A DNA stretch of 26,965 nt, taken from JAGUXG01 sp043798435. Its GTDB lineage: Bacteria > UBA9089 > UBA9088 > JAGUXG01. The DNA lies in contig JAZDOR010000087.1 of assembly GCA_043798435.1 (NCBI GenBank), forward strand, positions 1-26,965, in the 5' to 3' direction. This document shows positions 1 to 10,000 of the stretch, piece by piece. The first letter of the stretch is position 1. Every line of letters begins with the position of its first letter. The notes under the pieces were generated by a model. The model searched no databases. It saw nothing but the letters and a program-made list of their open reading frames with translations, and was not told the DNA's origin. A program made the position numbers and the translations under genes.

Positions 1-2139
1 TAGTGAGGTGTTATGGCAATAAAGAATGCTCCAATAACCGCTATAATAACCGTAGCCACCATACTGAATAAGACAATGATTAAGGATTGAAGAATTAGTG
101 CTGCTTCCAAGGAAATAGATATTACTCCAATCACCTTTTGAGGGTGTAGTTGCAATTCCATCGTTGTTCGCATCCCCTCCATAGGTATCATCCTTAAATG
201 AGGTGAAGACAATCTTGTTGTCTGATGTCCCATCTGCAATCAGTGTGCCTTGGATATTTAAGCACTGACCCGAAGCAAACTTCACCACCACCCCTGGCTG
301 GATATATAAACTTGCCCCTTCAGCCACAGTAACATTCCCTTGAATCACATAAGGGCTACCATAGCAAGTCCACTCAGCATTATAATTAATTGTCTGAGCA
401 CTGATATAAGTTGGTCCTCCGGAGCTAATATGCACATCTTTGCCATAGGTATTACTAAATCCTTTGTTATCTTTTACTGTTAGTTTAACTGTTCTGAGAG
501 CATTTTGGGTATATGTATGGGTAACCATAGAATTGGTAGTAGTGGTTCCTTTGCCATCACCAAAGTCCCATTGATAAGAAGTAATACCATTCTTGCTACG
601 GGAATATGAGGCATCAAAGGTTATGGTGATAGTAGCTGGTCCACCGCTGGGAGTTGCTTCAAAGGAAGCGTAAACAGGATTTCTGACTATAATTGTTTGA
701 ATTGTTTCATCATAAATTTCTGAGGTTAGAGAGGCTCTCATCTTCACCTGATATGTTCCAGGAGAATTAAAGATACGAACAGGATTTACTCCTGTGGCTT
801 CGGAGTTATCGCCAAAATCCCAGTGATAGGAGAGATTGCCGCCTGTTTCAGATATAGACGAACCAGCATCAAAAGAGACGCTCAACGGAGCAGAGCCTGT
901 AGGGATGGAATAAACAAAGGTTGCCTTAACAGGATTCTTTACAGTAACAATATGAGTAATGGAATTAGTATAGCTATCCTCTGTGGTCACTGTTAATGTA
1001 ACATTGTAATTTCCAGGGGCATTATAGGTATGTCCTACTTCTTTGCTTGATGCAGTAACTCCATCACCAAATGTCCATTGATATTGATGAGTAGGGCTGA
1101 CGGGTATTGGTCCTGCTCTGAATTGGACTGTTTGAGGGGCATAAGACGGGTTTGTTTGCATCTGATAGGTAAAGAGAGGAATCATTGACACACGCAATGG
1201 GCTAAATGAAAAGTGATAATCCTCAACATTAAACTCTATGAGATCAATCTCTGTAAAAGAAGTTTGGACGGTTTTCATTTCTCCCGCAAAGATATCTGTT
1301 GATGTAGTGTATTCATCAGGTAAAGTCCATCGCTCATTGATAAGGACAACATCTTTCATCAGATAATCTCCCTTATTACTGATAACTACAAGATGTCCCT
1401 CTGGTCCTTCTTCAACATATATCTCGCTTAATATTCTATCTTCATACTGGTTGATTTTGTTATATTCATTAACAAGATTGCGAATTTTATTTTCCAATTC
1501 TCGTTTTTCGTCCTCCATAAAACCTTCACCTTTTTCACGAATATTCCAACTTGCTTTTACCATTTCCTTGATATTGCTTTCCGTTTCAGTATCCCATCCT
1601 CCTCCATAACAAATCTTAATCATCTCCCATGCTTCAGGATCTCCATCAGGAGCATAAGATGCCACACTGATATAATCTATAATTATCATATTGAGGATAA
1701 ATTCCTCGTATGCTTCTACAATTGTATAAGCCTGATAGCCCAAGAAAAAGTTATTGACTACCCCTGCTGCTATTGTCCAACCAGCCGCTTTAAGAATTAC
1801 ATCAATGGTATTCTCCTCCAATCCTAAATTCCAGGGCATTATTGTATATATTAATGTGGCAGCAGGATTAGAGGAGGTTGTTTTGTCTACCTGTTCTATC
1901 GCTACAATAACATCAGAAGCCACATCAAGATAGGTTGCTTTTTCGGTTAGATTATCAGGATTAGTTACTTTATTCCGTTCTGCCAACAGAACTGTTTTTA
2001 AGGTATCGAAAGGAATATCGGACAGACCTAAAGCAGACCGTACTTTTTCAACCTTGCTATCTACAGAATCAGCTCGGCAAGTAGATGAGATTCCGAATAA
2101 CAATACTATCATTGCAAAAAATACTTTTCTTTTCATCAT
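1..2139 (-). CDS. Secreted PKD-repeat / right-handed beta-helix surface protein, C-terminus outside the window
   Basis: Open from the ATG at 2139 to the left edge without a stop: 713 codons, 3' end missing. The protein starts MMKRKVFFAMIVLLFG and has a signal peptide ending near the Cys-Arg-Ala-Asp at residues 21-24. Residues about 25-310 are a largely helical region I do not recognise. Three PKD-type beta domains follow at roughly 316-400, 402-486 and 487-570, each with the W-x-F-G-D signature (QWTFGDG, HWDFGDN, QWDFGDG). From about 575 on, the pattern YVIQGNVTVAEGASLYIQPG and later Asn/Gly/Tyr-rich strands is typical of right-handed beta-helix surface proteins. PKD and beta-helix domains usually mediate adhesion or carbohydrate binding at the cell surface. 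The start has two adjacent ATGs and only a weak purine-rich ribosome site (AAGAGAAAG). It is separated from the HEPN/MNT pair by a repeat-rich gap and is probably its own transcription unit. The exact ligand is unknown. Confidence 0.88.
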   Translation of the reverse strand, partial: MMKRKVFFAMIVLLFGISSTCRADSVDSKVEKVRSALGLSDIPFDTLKTVLLAERNKVTNPDNLTEKATYLDVASDVIVAIEQVDKTTSSNPAATLIYTIMPWNLGLEENTIDVILKAAGWTIAAGVVNNFFLGYQAYTIVEAYEEFILNMIIIDYISVASYAPDGDPEAWEMIKICYGGGWDTETESNIKEMVKASWNIREKGEGFMEDEKRELENKIRNLVNEYNKINQYEDRILSEIYVEEGPEGHLVVISNKGDYLMKDVVLINERWTLPDEYTTSTDIFAGEMKTVQTSFTEIDLIEFNVEDYHFSFSPLRVSMIPLFTYQMQTNPSYAPQTVQFRAGPIPVSPTHQYQWTFGDGVTASSKEVGHTYNAPGNYNVTLTVTTEDSYTNSITHIVTVKNPVKATFVYSIPTGSAPLSVSFDAGSSISETGGNLSYHWDFGDNSEATGVNPVRIFNSPGTYQVKMRASLTSEIYDETIQTIIVRNPVYASFEATPSGGPATITITFDASYSRSKNGITSYQWDFGDGKGTTTTNSMVTHTYTQNALRTVKLTVKDNKGFSNTYGKDVHISSGGPTYISAQTINYNAEWTCYGSPYVIQGNVTVAEGASLYIQPGVVVKFASGQCLNIQGTLIADGTSDNKIVFTSFKDDTYGGDANNDGIATTPSKGDWSNIYFLGSSTNSSILNHCLIQYGGYGYYSGYWSILYCHNTSL

Positions 2140-2148
2140 TACTTTCTC

Positions 2149-2178
2149 TTTTTGACAGGATTATTTTTGACAGGATTA
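2149..2178. repeat. Exact 15-bp tandem repeat, two copies
   Basis: TTTTTGACAGGATTA occurs twice back to back (2149-2163 and 2164-2178), followed by a third partial copy (CAGGATAA). It lies directly upstream of the PKD/beta-helix gene, in its 5' untranslated region if transcription starts further right. No function is evident; it looks like a dispersed low-complexity intergenic repeat. Confidence 0.85.
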
Positions 2179-2495
2179 CAGGATAATTTATAGTATCCTC
2201 CATAAATCCGCACACAAAAGCTAAAAAAGGGTTCAAGGAATCAAGGGGTTAAGTGAAGGTAAGATTATTATTAAATCCTGGAATCCTTGAACCCTCGAAT
2301 CCTGGACCCATTTTATCAAAGTTTGTGCACAGATTTGTGTGATTAACTATATTCTGTCTCAAACGAATTCCAGCCAAGTAGTATAGGTGAAACCCATCTT
2401 GCATCTGGTTATCTTATCCATTCAAACCCAAGCAATCACAACCATCCCCAAAACCAAAACATTTCTTAATCTACCCACCACAACACCTTCTCTAA
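2179..2495. other. Gene-free gap with an inverted repeat
   Basis: Part of the 356-bp stretch between the PKD gene and the MNT gene, with no coding sequence I can support. Arms GGGTTCAAGGAATC (2229-2242) and GAATCCTTGAACCC (2281-2294) are inverted copies matching at 13 of 14 positions. The arms are themselves part of an iterated GGATTC/AAGG low-complexity pattern. At 2400-2480 the minus strand contains a short Val/Leu/Gly-rich run that could be a decayed signal peptide, but it has stops and no good start. A possible -10 (TATAAA, about 2186-2191) exists, without a convincing -35. Confidence 0.5.
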
Positions 2496-2819
2496 CTATA
2501 CCTTAATCTCAATCCCTCTTCTCTTTATTTCAGGAATTATAGGAAGCCAGTCATTATCAAATTCTTCTTTTGAGAAACACAGGGGCTCAATGTAACTGTT
2601 CACTTCTACTGCCTTTTTGAATATCTTCTTTTTTAACTCAAAATAATTTCCATCATCTATATCTTGTGAGATAATAGCTATATCAATATCACTATATTCA
2701 TCTGGGTTATCTTTTGCATAAGACCCAAAGAGAAAAACTCTGTCAGTATGGACAATTTCAGCTATTTCTTTTGTAAACCTCTTAATTAGACTGATAACTT
2801 CTTCTTTTGCGTAAGCCAT
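2496..2819 (-). CDS. MNT-type minimal nucleotidyltransferase (antitoxin-type partner of HEPN protein)
   Basis: A 107-residue protein with the pol-beta-type nucleotidyltransferase signature G-S-x10-D-x-D, seen as GSYAKDNPDEYSDIDIAI around residues 31-48. The glycine-serine pair and two metal-binding aspartates are intact, so it is predicted active. In characterised HEPN/MNT (type VII) toxin-antitoxin modules the MNT partner neutralises the HEPN protein by adding AMP; whether this one does so is inference. The start ATG at 2819 has a strong ribosome site (AAAGGAGG) and lies inside the 3' end of the HEPN gene (34-bp overlap), so the two are translationally coupled. Length is normal for the family. 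It is the last gene of the short unit 3341-2496. Confidence 0.88.
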   Translation of the reverse strand: MAYAKEEVISLIKRFTKEIAEIVHTDRVFLFGSYAKDNPDEYSDIDIAIISQDIDDGNYFELKKKIFKKAVEVNSYIEPLCFSKEEFDNDWLPIIPEIKRRGIEIKV

Positions 2820-3199
2820 TCTAATACCTCCTTTGTCTTTTCAAAATAGTAACCTGCCTTCTCTTTGTTCATAAAAGCAGACAACCTTGCAATATCCTCT
2901 TTATACCTTGAATCCAGATAGTAGGCTGTAAGTTCCTGTAAAAAATCCTTCAAGTTATCTGGCAGGGATTCATAAACATCTATAGTCTTACAGAGGTTAA
3001 TCAGATTATGAATTCTGGGTGGAGTTGTCCCTGTATCTTCAATATAGGCCTTTAACCTTTTCTCGATTGCCTGCTGACACATAAAGACAACATAGATATA
3101 TCTTCCTGTATCAAGCATCGCTTTGGCAGTATCTAAATCATATTGAGCACGGTCTATCCAGACCTGAACCCTTCTTTGTTTTGCTGCTTTATCATTCAT
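2786..3199 (-). CDS. HEPN-domain protein of a HEPN/MNT pair
   Basis: A 137-residue, all-helical protein. The run FMCQQAIEKRLKAYIE at about residues 39-54, the later IHNLINL, and DSRYKEDI near residue 100 match the HEPN family found next to minimal nucleotidyltransferases. The RNase motif R-x4-6-H of HepT-type toxins is not visible: the RYKEDIARL segment has no histidine at the right spacing. It may therefore belong to the non-nucleolytic HI0074-like branch, or its activity differs. Start ATG at 3199 has AAGGAA eight bases upstream. It overlaps the downstream MNT gene by 34 bp and starts only 16 bp after the stop of a truncated secreted-protein stub, so the module probably inserted into, or replaced, most of that gene. 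Confidence 0.85.
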   Translation of the reverse strand: MNDKAAKQRRVQVWIDRAQYDLDTAKAMLDTGRYIYVVFMCQQAIEKRLKAYIEDTGTTPPRIHNLINLCKTIDVYESLPDNLKDFLQELTAYYLDSRYKEDIARLSAFMNKEKAGYYFEKTKEVLEWLTQKKKLSV

Positions 3200-3215
3200 A
3201 GATTATTCCTTAACT

Positions 3216-3341
3216 TTATATATTTGCCGTATTTACAGCCGTCTGAATAGTCGCATAACTTCCAGGCACATAAATATCCGCTGCCTCCGCATACCCAATC
3301 ATCCCTAAAACCAAACTAATCAAAACTACCTTCTTCATCAT
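3216..3341 (-). pseudogene. Truncated N-terminus of a secreted beta-helix protein (41 codons)
   Basis: A 41-residue reading frame with a very strong ribosome site (AGGAGGAGGAG) in front of ATG-ATG at 3341. It encodes a signal peptide (MMKKVVLISLVLGMIGYAEA) and then DIYVPGSYATIQTAVNTA. That sequence after the signal peptide is the usual opening of right-handed parallel beta-helix surface proteins, where hundreds of residues normally follow. Here a stop comes at once (ANI-stop) and the HEPN gene starts 16 bp further. I read it as the remnant of a beta-helix gene whose body was lost when the HEPN/MNT pair arrived. A functional short secreted peptide is possible but less likely. Confidence 0.7.
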
Positions 3342-3420
3342 CTCCTCCTCCTTCTAAAAACCATCATCCCCAAAATCCCCAACAAAACCTAAAAACCTCT
3401 TCATTTTCTTAACCTTTTTC

Positions 3421-3469
3421 TAAAAACAAAAAAAGCACCCCCATCACACAATTTATGCAACAAAGATGC
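3421..3469 (-). terminator. Rho-independent terminator, cassette copy A
   Basis: Read on the minus strand, arm 3469-3456 (GCATCTTTGTTGCA) pairs with 3448-3435 (TGTGATGGGGGTGC) over 14 positions if G-U pairs are allowed. The loop is 7 nt (TAAATTG) and a T-run follows. It lies about 75 bp past the stop of the coiled-coil gene at 3545. Several pairs are G-U, so the hairpin forms well only in minus-strand RNA. Two homologous hairpins occur at 17504-17550 and 25121-25161. Confidence 0.85.
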
Positions 3470-3480
3470 TTTCTTCTCTT

Positions 3481-3540
3481 TCAATTCACGATTCGCAATT
3501 AACGATTCACAATTCCTCTCTCTCTCTCAACATAACACCT
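3481..3540. repeat. 3' flank of cassette copy A: GATTCGC-like repeats and CT tract
   Basis: About 60 bp homologous to 17561-17624 and 25172-25240. It has iterated GATTCGC/GATTCAC units, then a CT microsatellite (3516-3528, 6.5 units), then CAACATAACACCT. On the minus strand it lies between the stop codon of the coiled-coil gene and its terminator. Confidence 0.85.
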
Positions 3541-3544
3541 ATCT

Positions 3545-3964
3545 CTATAAAATCCCTGCATATTTAAGTGCCTCAGTAAGCCTTGGCTCTTTCACAGCAA
3601 ATTCTTTGAGGACCCTCTCAAGATTCTCCTCCCTTTTCTCTAATGCCTCTACCTTTCTTACTGCAGGAGCAAGGGCTGTTCGTCTATCCCATAAGACAAA
3701 ACCTATAAGTGCAAATATCCCAGCAAACACCACTCCAAAACCCCCTATTACTAAATTTTGCAGTCCATTTATCTGACCTTGAAGTCCATCTATCTGTTTT
3801 TGTAGGCTTTTCTGTCCTTCCTCAACTTTCGTTTCAAGCCTGGCAATCCTTACATCCATGCTGTTTAACTTCTCCAAAATCTGCCTGTTGGTAACATCCT
3901 CTGAGAAACCATTACCCGCTAACCCAAAAACCAAAATGATACCTGCAAAAATTATCTTCCTCAT
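3545..3964 (-). CDS. Small exported coiled-coil membrane protein, copy A
   Basis: A 139-residue protein of unknown function, one of three paralogues here. Layout: signal peptide (1-21, MRKIIFAGIILVFGLAGNGFS), then DVTNRQILEKLNSMDVRIAR opening a heptad-like coiled coil to about residue 72. One membrane segment follows at about 73-92 (ending FALIGFVLW), then a conserved WDRRTALAPAV block, a second charged helix, and the C-terminus EPRLTEALKYAGIL. It differs from copies B and C in the coiled-coil length and membrane segment. The start ATG is 8 bp after a -10 box, with no room for a ribosome site, so the mRNA is predicted to be leaderless. It sits downstream of the giant surface gene but has its own promoter and terminator. 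A role as an envelope scaffold or spacer is only a guess. Confidence 0.85.
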   Translation of the reverse strand: MRKIIFAGIILVFGLAGNGFSEDVTNRQILEKLNSMDVRIARLETKVEEGQKSLQKQIDGLQGQINGLQNLVIGGFGVVFAGIFALIGFVLWDRRTALAPAVRKVEALEKREENLERVLKEFAVKEPRLTEALKYAGIL

Positions 3965-3972
3965 AGTTTCAT

Positions 3973-4001
3973 ATTTTATCCCTTAAAAGTATCTATGTCA
4001 A
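3973..4001 (-). promoter_or_regulatory. Sigma70-type promoter, copy A coiled-coil gene
   Basis: On the minus strand: TTGACA (4001-3996), 17-bp spacer, TAAAAT (3978-3973), then 8 bp to the ATG at 3964. A start site 6-8 bp beyond the -10 falls on or next to the A of ATG. Confidence 0.8.
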
Positions 4002-4044
4002 GATATTTCTCGCAGTAGCAAGAAATATAAGGGATTACGAATTT

Positions 4045-7000
4045 TCACTTCACTTTTACGGTGAAACTGACTGAGTCTAATTGGGAGGGAGGGACTGAGG
4101 GGATGAGCCACTTTAGTTTTGTGGCTGAGGGGTTAAAGGCGGGTTGCCATTTATTGCCATACCAATAATTGACTATGGCCTGTGGACTGTTGACTATGGA
4201 CAACTCTGTCTTTTCCGGCAGGACTTCAATAATGGTTACATCTGTGGCTGTGCCTTCTCCAGTGTTTTCGTATTCAATTGTGTAGGTAATGGTGCCTTGC
4301 TCTAAAATGGCGTTTGATGAGGCTTTCTTTCTCAGGATAACATTGGCTATCTGGGAAAGATAGAAATTGGATTGTCCAGTGGAGCTTATATATCCGCCCT
4401 TTTGGCATTTGACCTGATAGGTATGTGTGCCAGGCTTTACAAAACTTTGTGTTGCCTTCCAGAGTCTTAGCTCATCATCCCATGTCATCCCTTGCCATTC
4501 TCCATTGTCAAACTTAATATCAGCTGCAGACTCCTGAAATATAGTCAGAAGACCTAATGATGTGCAGAGCATATCCGCTGCTCCATCAGAGTTTATATCC
4601 GTTAGCTTTGTTGTTGAGGTTGAAGCCTGAAACTTGCAGGTAAGACTGCCATTCTTCTCAAAGGCATAGAGAAAATCACCGCAGGCGACAATCTCATCTA
4701 CGCCATCTAAATCAATATCACCTGCAGAGATAGAGGTAATGTTCCCTGTGGGATACTGCCAGAGGATTTGTGTGGTTGTGCCTGAGTTCTTGATGGCATA
4801 AAGGATATTATCCTTTTCGCAGACAACATCATTCTTCGTATCAGAATCCAGGTTAATGACCAAAAGATCATTTATCAAATCTCCTCCAGAAAACCTTGTC
4901 CACATCTGAGTTCCTGTGCCATTAAAAGCGGATAAACTCTGATTTGCCATTACAACCTCATTGGAGAAGCCATCAGCGTTTAAGTCTCCAGCAGCCACAG
5001 AACCACCCACTACAGGATAGGTTCTGATAAGATTGCCCTGCCTGTCAAAAGCCTTATCGCCGCAGATAAGATTATCCATCATCCCATTTCTATCAACATC
5101 ACCTATAGCTATCTTTGTGGCTAAAAGAGAGACAGCTGCATCCCAGAGTTTTGTGCCTGTGCCTGTCCAGACAGAGAGCTTGCCCTTGACTAAACAAGCT
5201 ATCTCATTGGAAGGATACCCATCAGGCTGGGTATCGCAAGCCTTGATGGCTAAGCAAGGAGAACCACCCAATTTAGCCGTATCTTTGCTGAAGATAAAAT
5301 TGCCCTCCCTGTCAAAAAGATACAGTCCCCTATCTATGGAAAGAAGAGCCACCTCATTTAAGAAGCCATCGCTGTCTGAGTCCATTGCCTCTGCCTGGCA
5401 GAAACCATTCTCTAATGCAGCCTTCCAGAGCCTGTTGCCCTTGTTATCATAGATATACCCGGCATTCTTTCCGGCACAGATTATCTCATTCTCTTTGCCA
5501 TTAGAATCAATATCAGCCAGAGCCAAAGAATAGAGGTTATCAGAGAGATCCTTCTTCCAGACTATCCTGCCTATTGGCTCGTATGTATCAGCCCTTCTGA
5601 AGTCACAAGAGAATGTAATCGGTTCATTGGCAAACAGTGTATGCCTCAAGGATTTTGGCTCAGCAAGGCTCAGTGTTGTGGCTATACTTCCTGTCTGCAC
5701 AGGATAGACTGTGACTGTCATGGTGGCTACATTATTCTGCTCATTCTCCTCATCAAACTCATTATCCGGGTCTATAGCACAAGACAAGGTTCTAACACCT
5801 GCACATCCTGTTGTATTCCATGTCTTAGAGACGACAAGAGAAGAACCTGTTAAAATATAACCTGTCTCTAAGTCCGTGCCTATCCTTCTGCCGCTATCAA
5901 AATCCCTCACACGGACATTCTTTGCCTCCTTTCCTCCTGTTAAATTAACCTTGCTGGTAATGACGACTACATCACCCTCGGAGATACTGAGGTTAGATAT
6001 AGATATATCCCCGGGGACAAGGTCAAAGCCTGGAACATAGCTCACATTCTCCTCTTTGGGCGCCTCCTCCATCTTGATCTCGCCGCCTTCTTCTTTATCA
6101 GCAAAGAGGGCACAAAATCCTGTAGCTACATTCATCTCATTCGTCTCCTCAGGCGGTTTATAGATACACACTGTGATGGGAATCTTCCTCCTGGCACCTG
6201 GCAGGATATGGGCTGGCTCCCAGGAGATGACACCTGTCTGCTCGTTATAGGTATAAAAGTCATTCGTGCCTATGCAGACTAAGTCAACATTAAGGTCAAT
6301 CTTGGTGGAAAGGACAGTGTTATAACCGATGTCATTCCCTTCATTATAAGCGAGCAGGGAAATAATCACAGTATTTGTCCCATCCTGCAGAAGATAGTGT
6401 CCATTCTCACCTACCTCCTTGCCGTTGACATTAGAGACCCTCTGCTTCAGAACTAAGATGGCACCCCTGGCTGTCACCTTCAGGACGCCATAAGGCAGAA
6501 CCCCATCTGTCCAGGTATATGATTGACCAGCAATACCACGCTCATCTGTGTAGCTCAGCTTCATTCTTGTGTCAAGGGGTATGTTCTCATCAGATGTTGG
6601 AGGGTCAACAGTTGTCTTGGTCAGAATCCAGAGCTCAGTCTTATCTGGCTCTGGCGGAAAGGTCTTGTATTCTTGCGGGACAGAGTAGGAGAGCTGTTTA
6701 TCACCCGTTACAGAGAGGGGATTAAGCGAATTAAAGGAGGCTTCCTTCTGAATATCACTAAGCCCTGCCCAGCTTGGCAATGTCTGATTCCACTTAGCAT
6801 CATTAAAGGCGGTATAATCCTTTAAGCCATCTGTGAGGCTGGTCAGGTCAGCCTGGCCTATGATGAACTTGCCATACCTGCCACCAATCACTTTGCCATT
6901 ACTATCCTTGTCTGCTAAGCTGAATCTCACCTCAGGAACAGCATAGGTAGGCAGCGGAAATCCTAATCCTCCCTGCTTATAATCCTTCTCATAGCCTGCA

Positions 7001-10000
7001 AGTTCAAAGTTTATCTCATAGACCTTCTCCTTGGGCAGGGTTTTGTCAACCTTTATCAAAAAGATGTAGTATGCCCTGCGGGAGGCTAAAATTTGGGGAA
7101 TCTCAGCTGAGCCATCACCCTCATAGTTACCTGGCTCCATCAGAACCTCTAAGGACGATGGATTGAACCTCCAGCCCATTCGGAATGTGCCTGGGTCATC
7201 ACCGCCAATAACCTCCCCATTTGGACCAATATGAGCCGGGACAAGTGGTCTTGGATAGACAGAGTAGCAGAAGACAACATCTGAGTTGCCTAAGCCAACT
7301 AATTTTGGCGTAACCTTTACATTACGCCACTCCTTGTTGGTGTTGTTGTTCACCTCAATCCTTGCCTCAATGAATGCACCCCTTTCTGTCTTCTTCATGG
7401 TCGGATGCCTTGGACAGATTACCACACAAGTATCAACATCCGGGTCAACAATGGCAGGCATATCTATATCAGGGGAAAGCAGGGAGCATGGGTCCTTTCC
7501 GCCAAGGTATGAGGTTACCTGCACATCCAAGAATCCTGCTGACCTAATCCAGGGGTCAAAGAGCACATCAAAGGGGTGTGGCTCACCGATGCCGTTGCTA
7601 TAAGGCTGTTCCTTTATCCTGTGCTTGAAATAAACAGTAGAAGGGTCAAGCTTGATGAGGCTCGGGTCAACCCAGCCGTTCAACCAGATGATATTTCCCA
7701 TAGCAAAGGCGTGTTGGGTGTGGGAGAACTGAACCCAGGGTGAGCCCCCAAATATCTCCTCATTTACTAACCAGGCACCATCGTTTATCTTCAGGCTTCC
7801 CTCCCGACCGTTGTTCTTAAACCTGGCATTAATGGTGAAGGTTACCCGACCAAGCTCCTCTACCAGGTCATCTCCGTAGGTTCCATCCGCACCCTTATAC
7901 CAACCCTTGTGGTGCTCAGCCATATCACCCTCACCAACGCTATTGGCATCGCTGTCAGAGACCCAGCCTAAAGCCTCAACTTCAGAGCCAGTCATAGCTG
8001 GAAATGGGTCACTCATATAGCCTGTTGCAGATTTGAACCTATCCCCTTTGTCATCAAGCCAGTCGTCTATGCTGTCGTTGTTGTCATCGTCGAGGGCTGG
8101 AGGAATCAGCACCTGCGGGATGTAGATAGACCAATAAAAGGGGTTGTCAATTATCTGAATATCCGTCTCTATATCCTTATATCTTGGCCCAAGGTTATTT
8201 ATTTTCTGAATCCAGACCTTATAGTCAGGGCATAGCTTCAGAAAGTCCACTGAGCCATCAGCCTTTCTGGGCAAGTCAATCTTGTAGCCACCAAGCCCCT
8301 TTGGGATATTCTCCACCAGATACCCAAAGACACCATCGCCTGTGCCATCAGGGTCTATGCCGTCTCCAACATCTGTGCCAACCAGCTTTATCCAGTATAA
8401 AGAATACTCTGTTGAGCCGGTAATCTTGAAGGTAATATCAGCCTCGCCATAGGCCGGGAGTGAGTCAACAACCTTACCGTTCTGCTTTATCTCAAAGGTT
8501 TTGCTCAGATACTCAAACTGCAGAGGGTTTGGCAGGGGTGCATAGTAGGTGTAGGTCGTCCTGATGGGTGTGATCTTATACTGGTCCCAGGCGGTTTTAT
8601 ACTCAATATAGGAGTATGGGGAGAAGTCCGGGGTAGGTGTGCCCATACGGACCTCCTCTCCACCAAAGTTCAATATAGCATCATAAGAGGCGTTTGGGTA
8701 GGGGACAAGCCCATGGTCACGCTCACCAGGTTTCAATTGATAGCTGCCATCAACAAAGGCAAACCCCTCATAGCTGTCAATCTTCTGGGTGATGAGCCTC
8801 TTACAGACGACATCCCCCTGAGCATCCTTGGTCATCCATCTTGCCCAGTTCTCATAATAGTAGGTGTCGTTCAGGATGCCGTCCTTGTTCAGGTCGCAGT
8901 CCTTAAAACCATCGTTGTCTGTGTCCCTGTCTGGATTAGTCGCCTGGACAGCACCAACAGCCATAGGGATGAGTGGTGGCGGGTCTATCCATAGCTCCCA
9001 GGAGGAGTATGGGTCATAGAACTGATAGCCAGGGACATTGCCCATACTCCAGGTTACCTTCCAGGCACGGATGAAGTCTCCCATATCTATGTGGGTAAAC
9101 TGAATATTGTCATAGACTGGTCGTCCATCACCACCATAGACAAAGTCCTTTCCATCTGCTGTCCTTAAGGCAGTGCAGACATCTCCGTCTTTATCAATAT
9201 CCTCAAACTGAAAGTTCCAGGGGTTTAGCCAGGCAATAAGCGTTGTTTGTGGCTGGGTGGGATAGCCATCGTATCTTGGGTGGAATGTTGCCAGGTCAAG
9301 CCAGGCATCCGGGTCCCCGTCTCCATCCATATCATACTGCGGGCTATTTTTATCGTCAGAGCCTTTTAGAAGGTCAACAAAGATACCACCAGGGGTCTTG
9401 ACCACAGGCGTGGCACTACCGCTTATCCAGTATATTGGCACATCTTTGGGGATATACTGGGTGTAAATGGCGTTCACTGCTTGAGTCCTTTCCTTATTCT
9501 CCACGGTGCAGAAGATTTTGAAGGGCTGAAAGAACTCACCCAGTATGTTCTTCCAGTTAAGGTCAGTATCTGCCACTAAGCGGGCTGAGAAGAGGAATCT
9601 TGTCCAGAGGCTGTTTCTGGAGGCATAAATCTTATTCTGTGTCTTTGGACAAGAGAAGGAGAAATTGCAGGAGCTAACCCGTATCTGATCGCCAGAGTCA
9701 AGGTAGGAGTTGATATTCTTTGTCCTTACATCGTCCTTTTTGGGAGTGTAAAGCTGATACTTGATGATGCTTTCTGCCTGACCTGGGAGGTTTCCCAAGG
9801 AGAAGCTCAAGGCATTCCCTGATATTGATGGGGATGGACCTGAAATTACCTTAGTGTAATCAAAGTAGGTTTTGTAGGTCTCCTTTACCACTACATCCAC
9901 TGCCGAGGTATCCCAGAGGTTTCTTGTCCTTACAGTCACCTCAAAGGGAACATCAGCATCTGCTGGCAGGTCATTGTCATCCACTGCACCCCCATATGGA

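Noticed and set aside
3342..3420. Second signal-peptide stub (MKRFLGFVG...) upstream of the beta-helix stub
   Set aside because: A hydrophobic run continues only after a frameshift and there is no ribosome site; it could be decay debris but cannot be called.
3435..3540. Riboswitch or sRNA in the cassette 3' flank
   Set aside because: The fold is a simple hairpin followed by a T-run, best read as a terminator; no known riboswitch core is visible.
5033..5452. Plus-strand ORF of 139 codons inside the giant gene
   Set aside because: Antisense shadow of FG-GAP repeats, with no ribosome site and no recognisable protein features. The same applies to the other plus-strand ORFs inside minus-strand genes.
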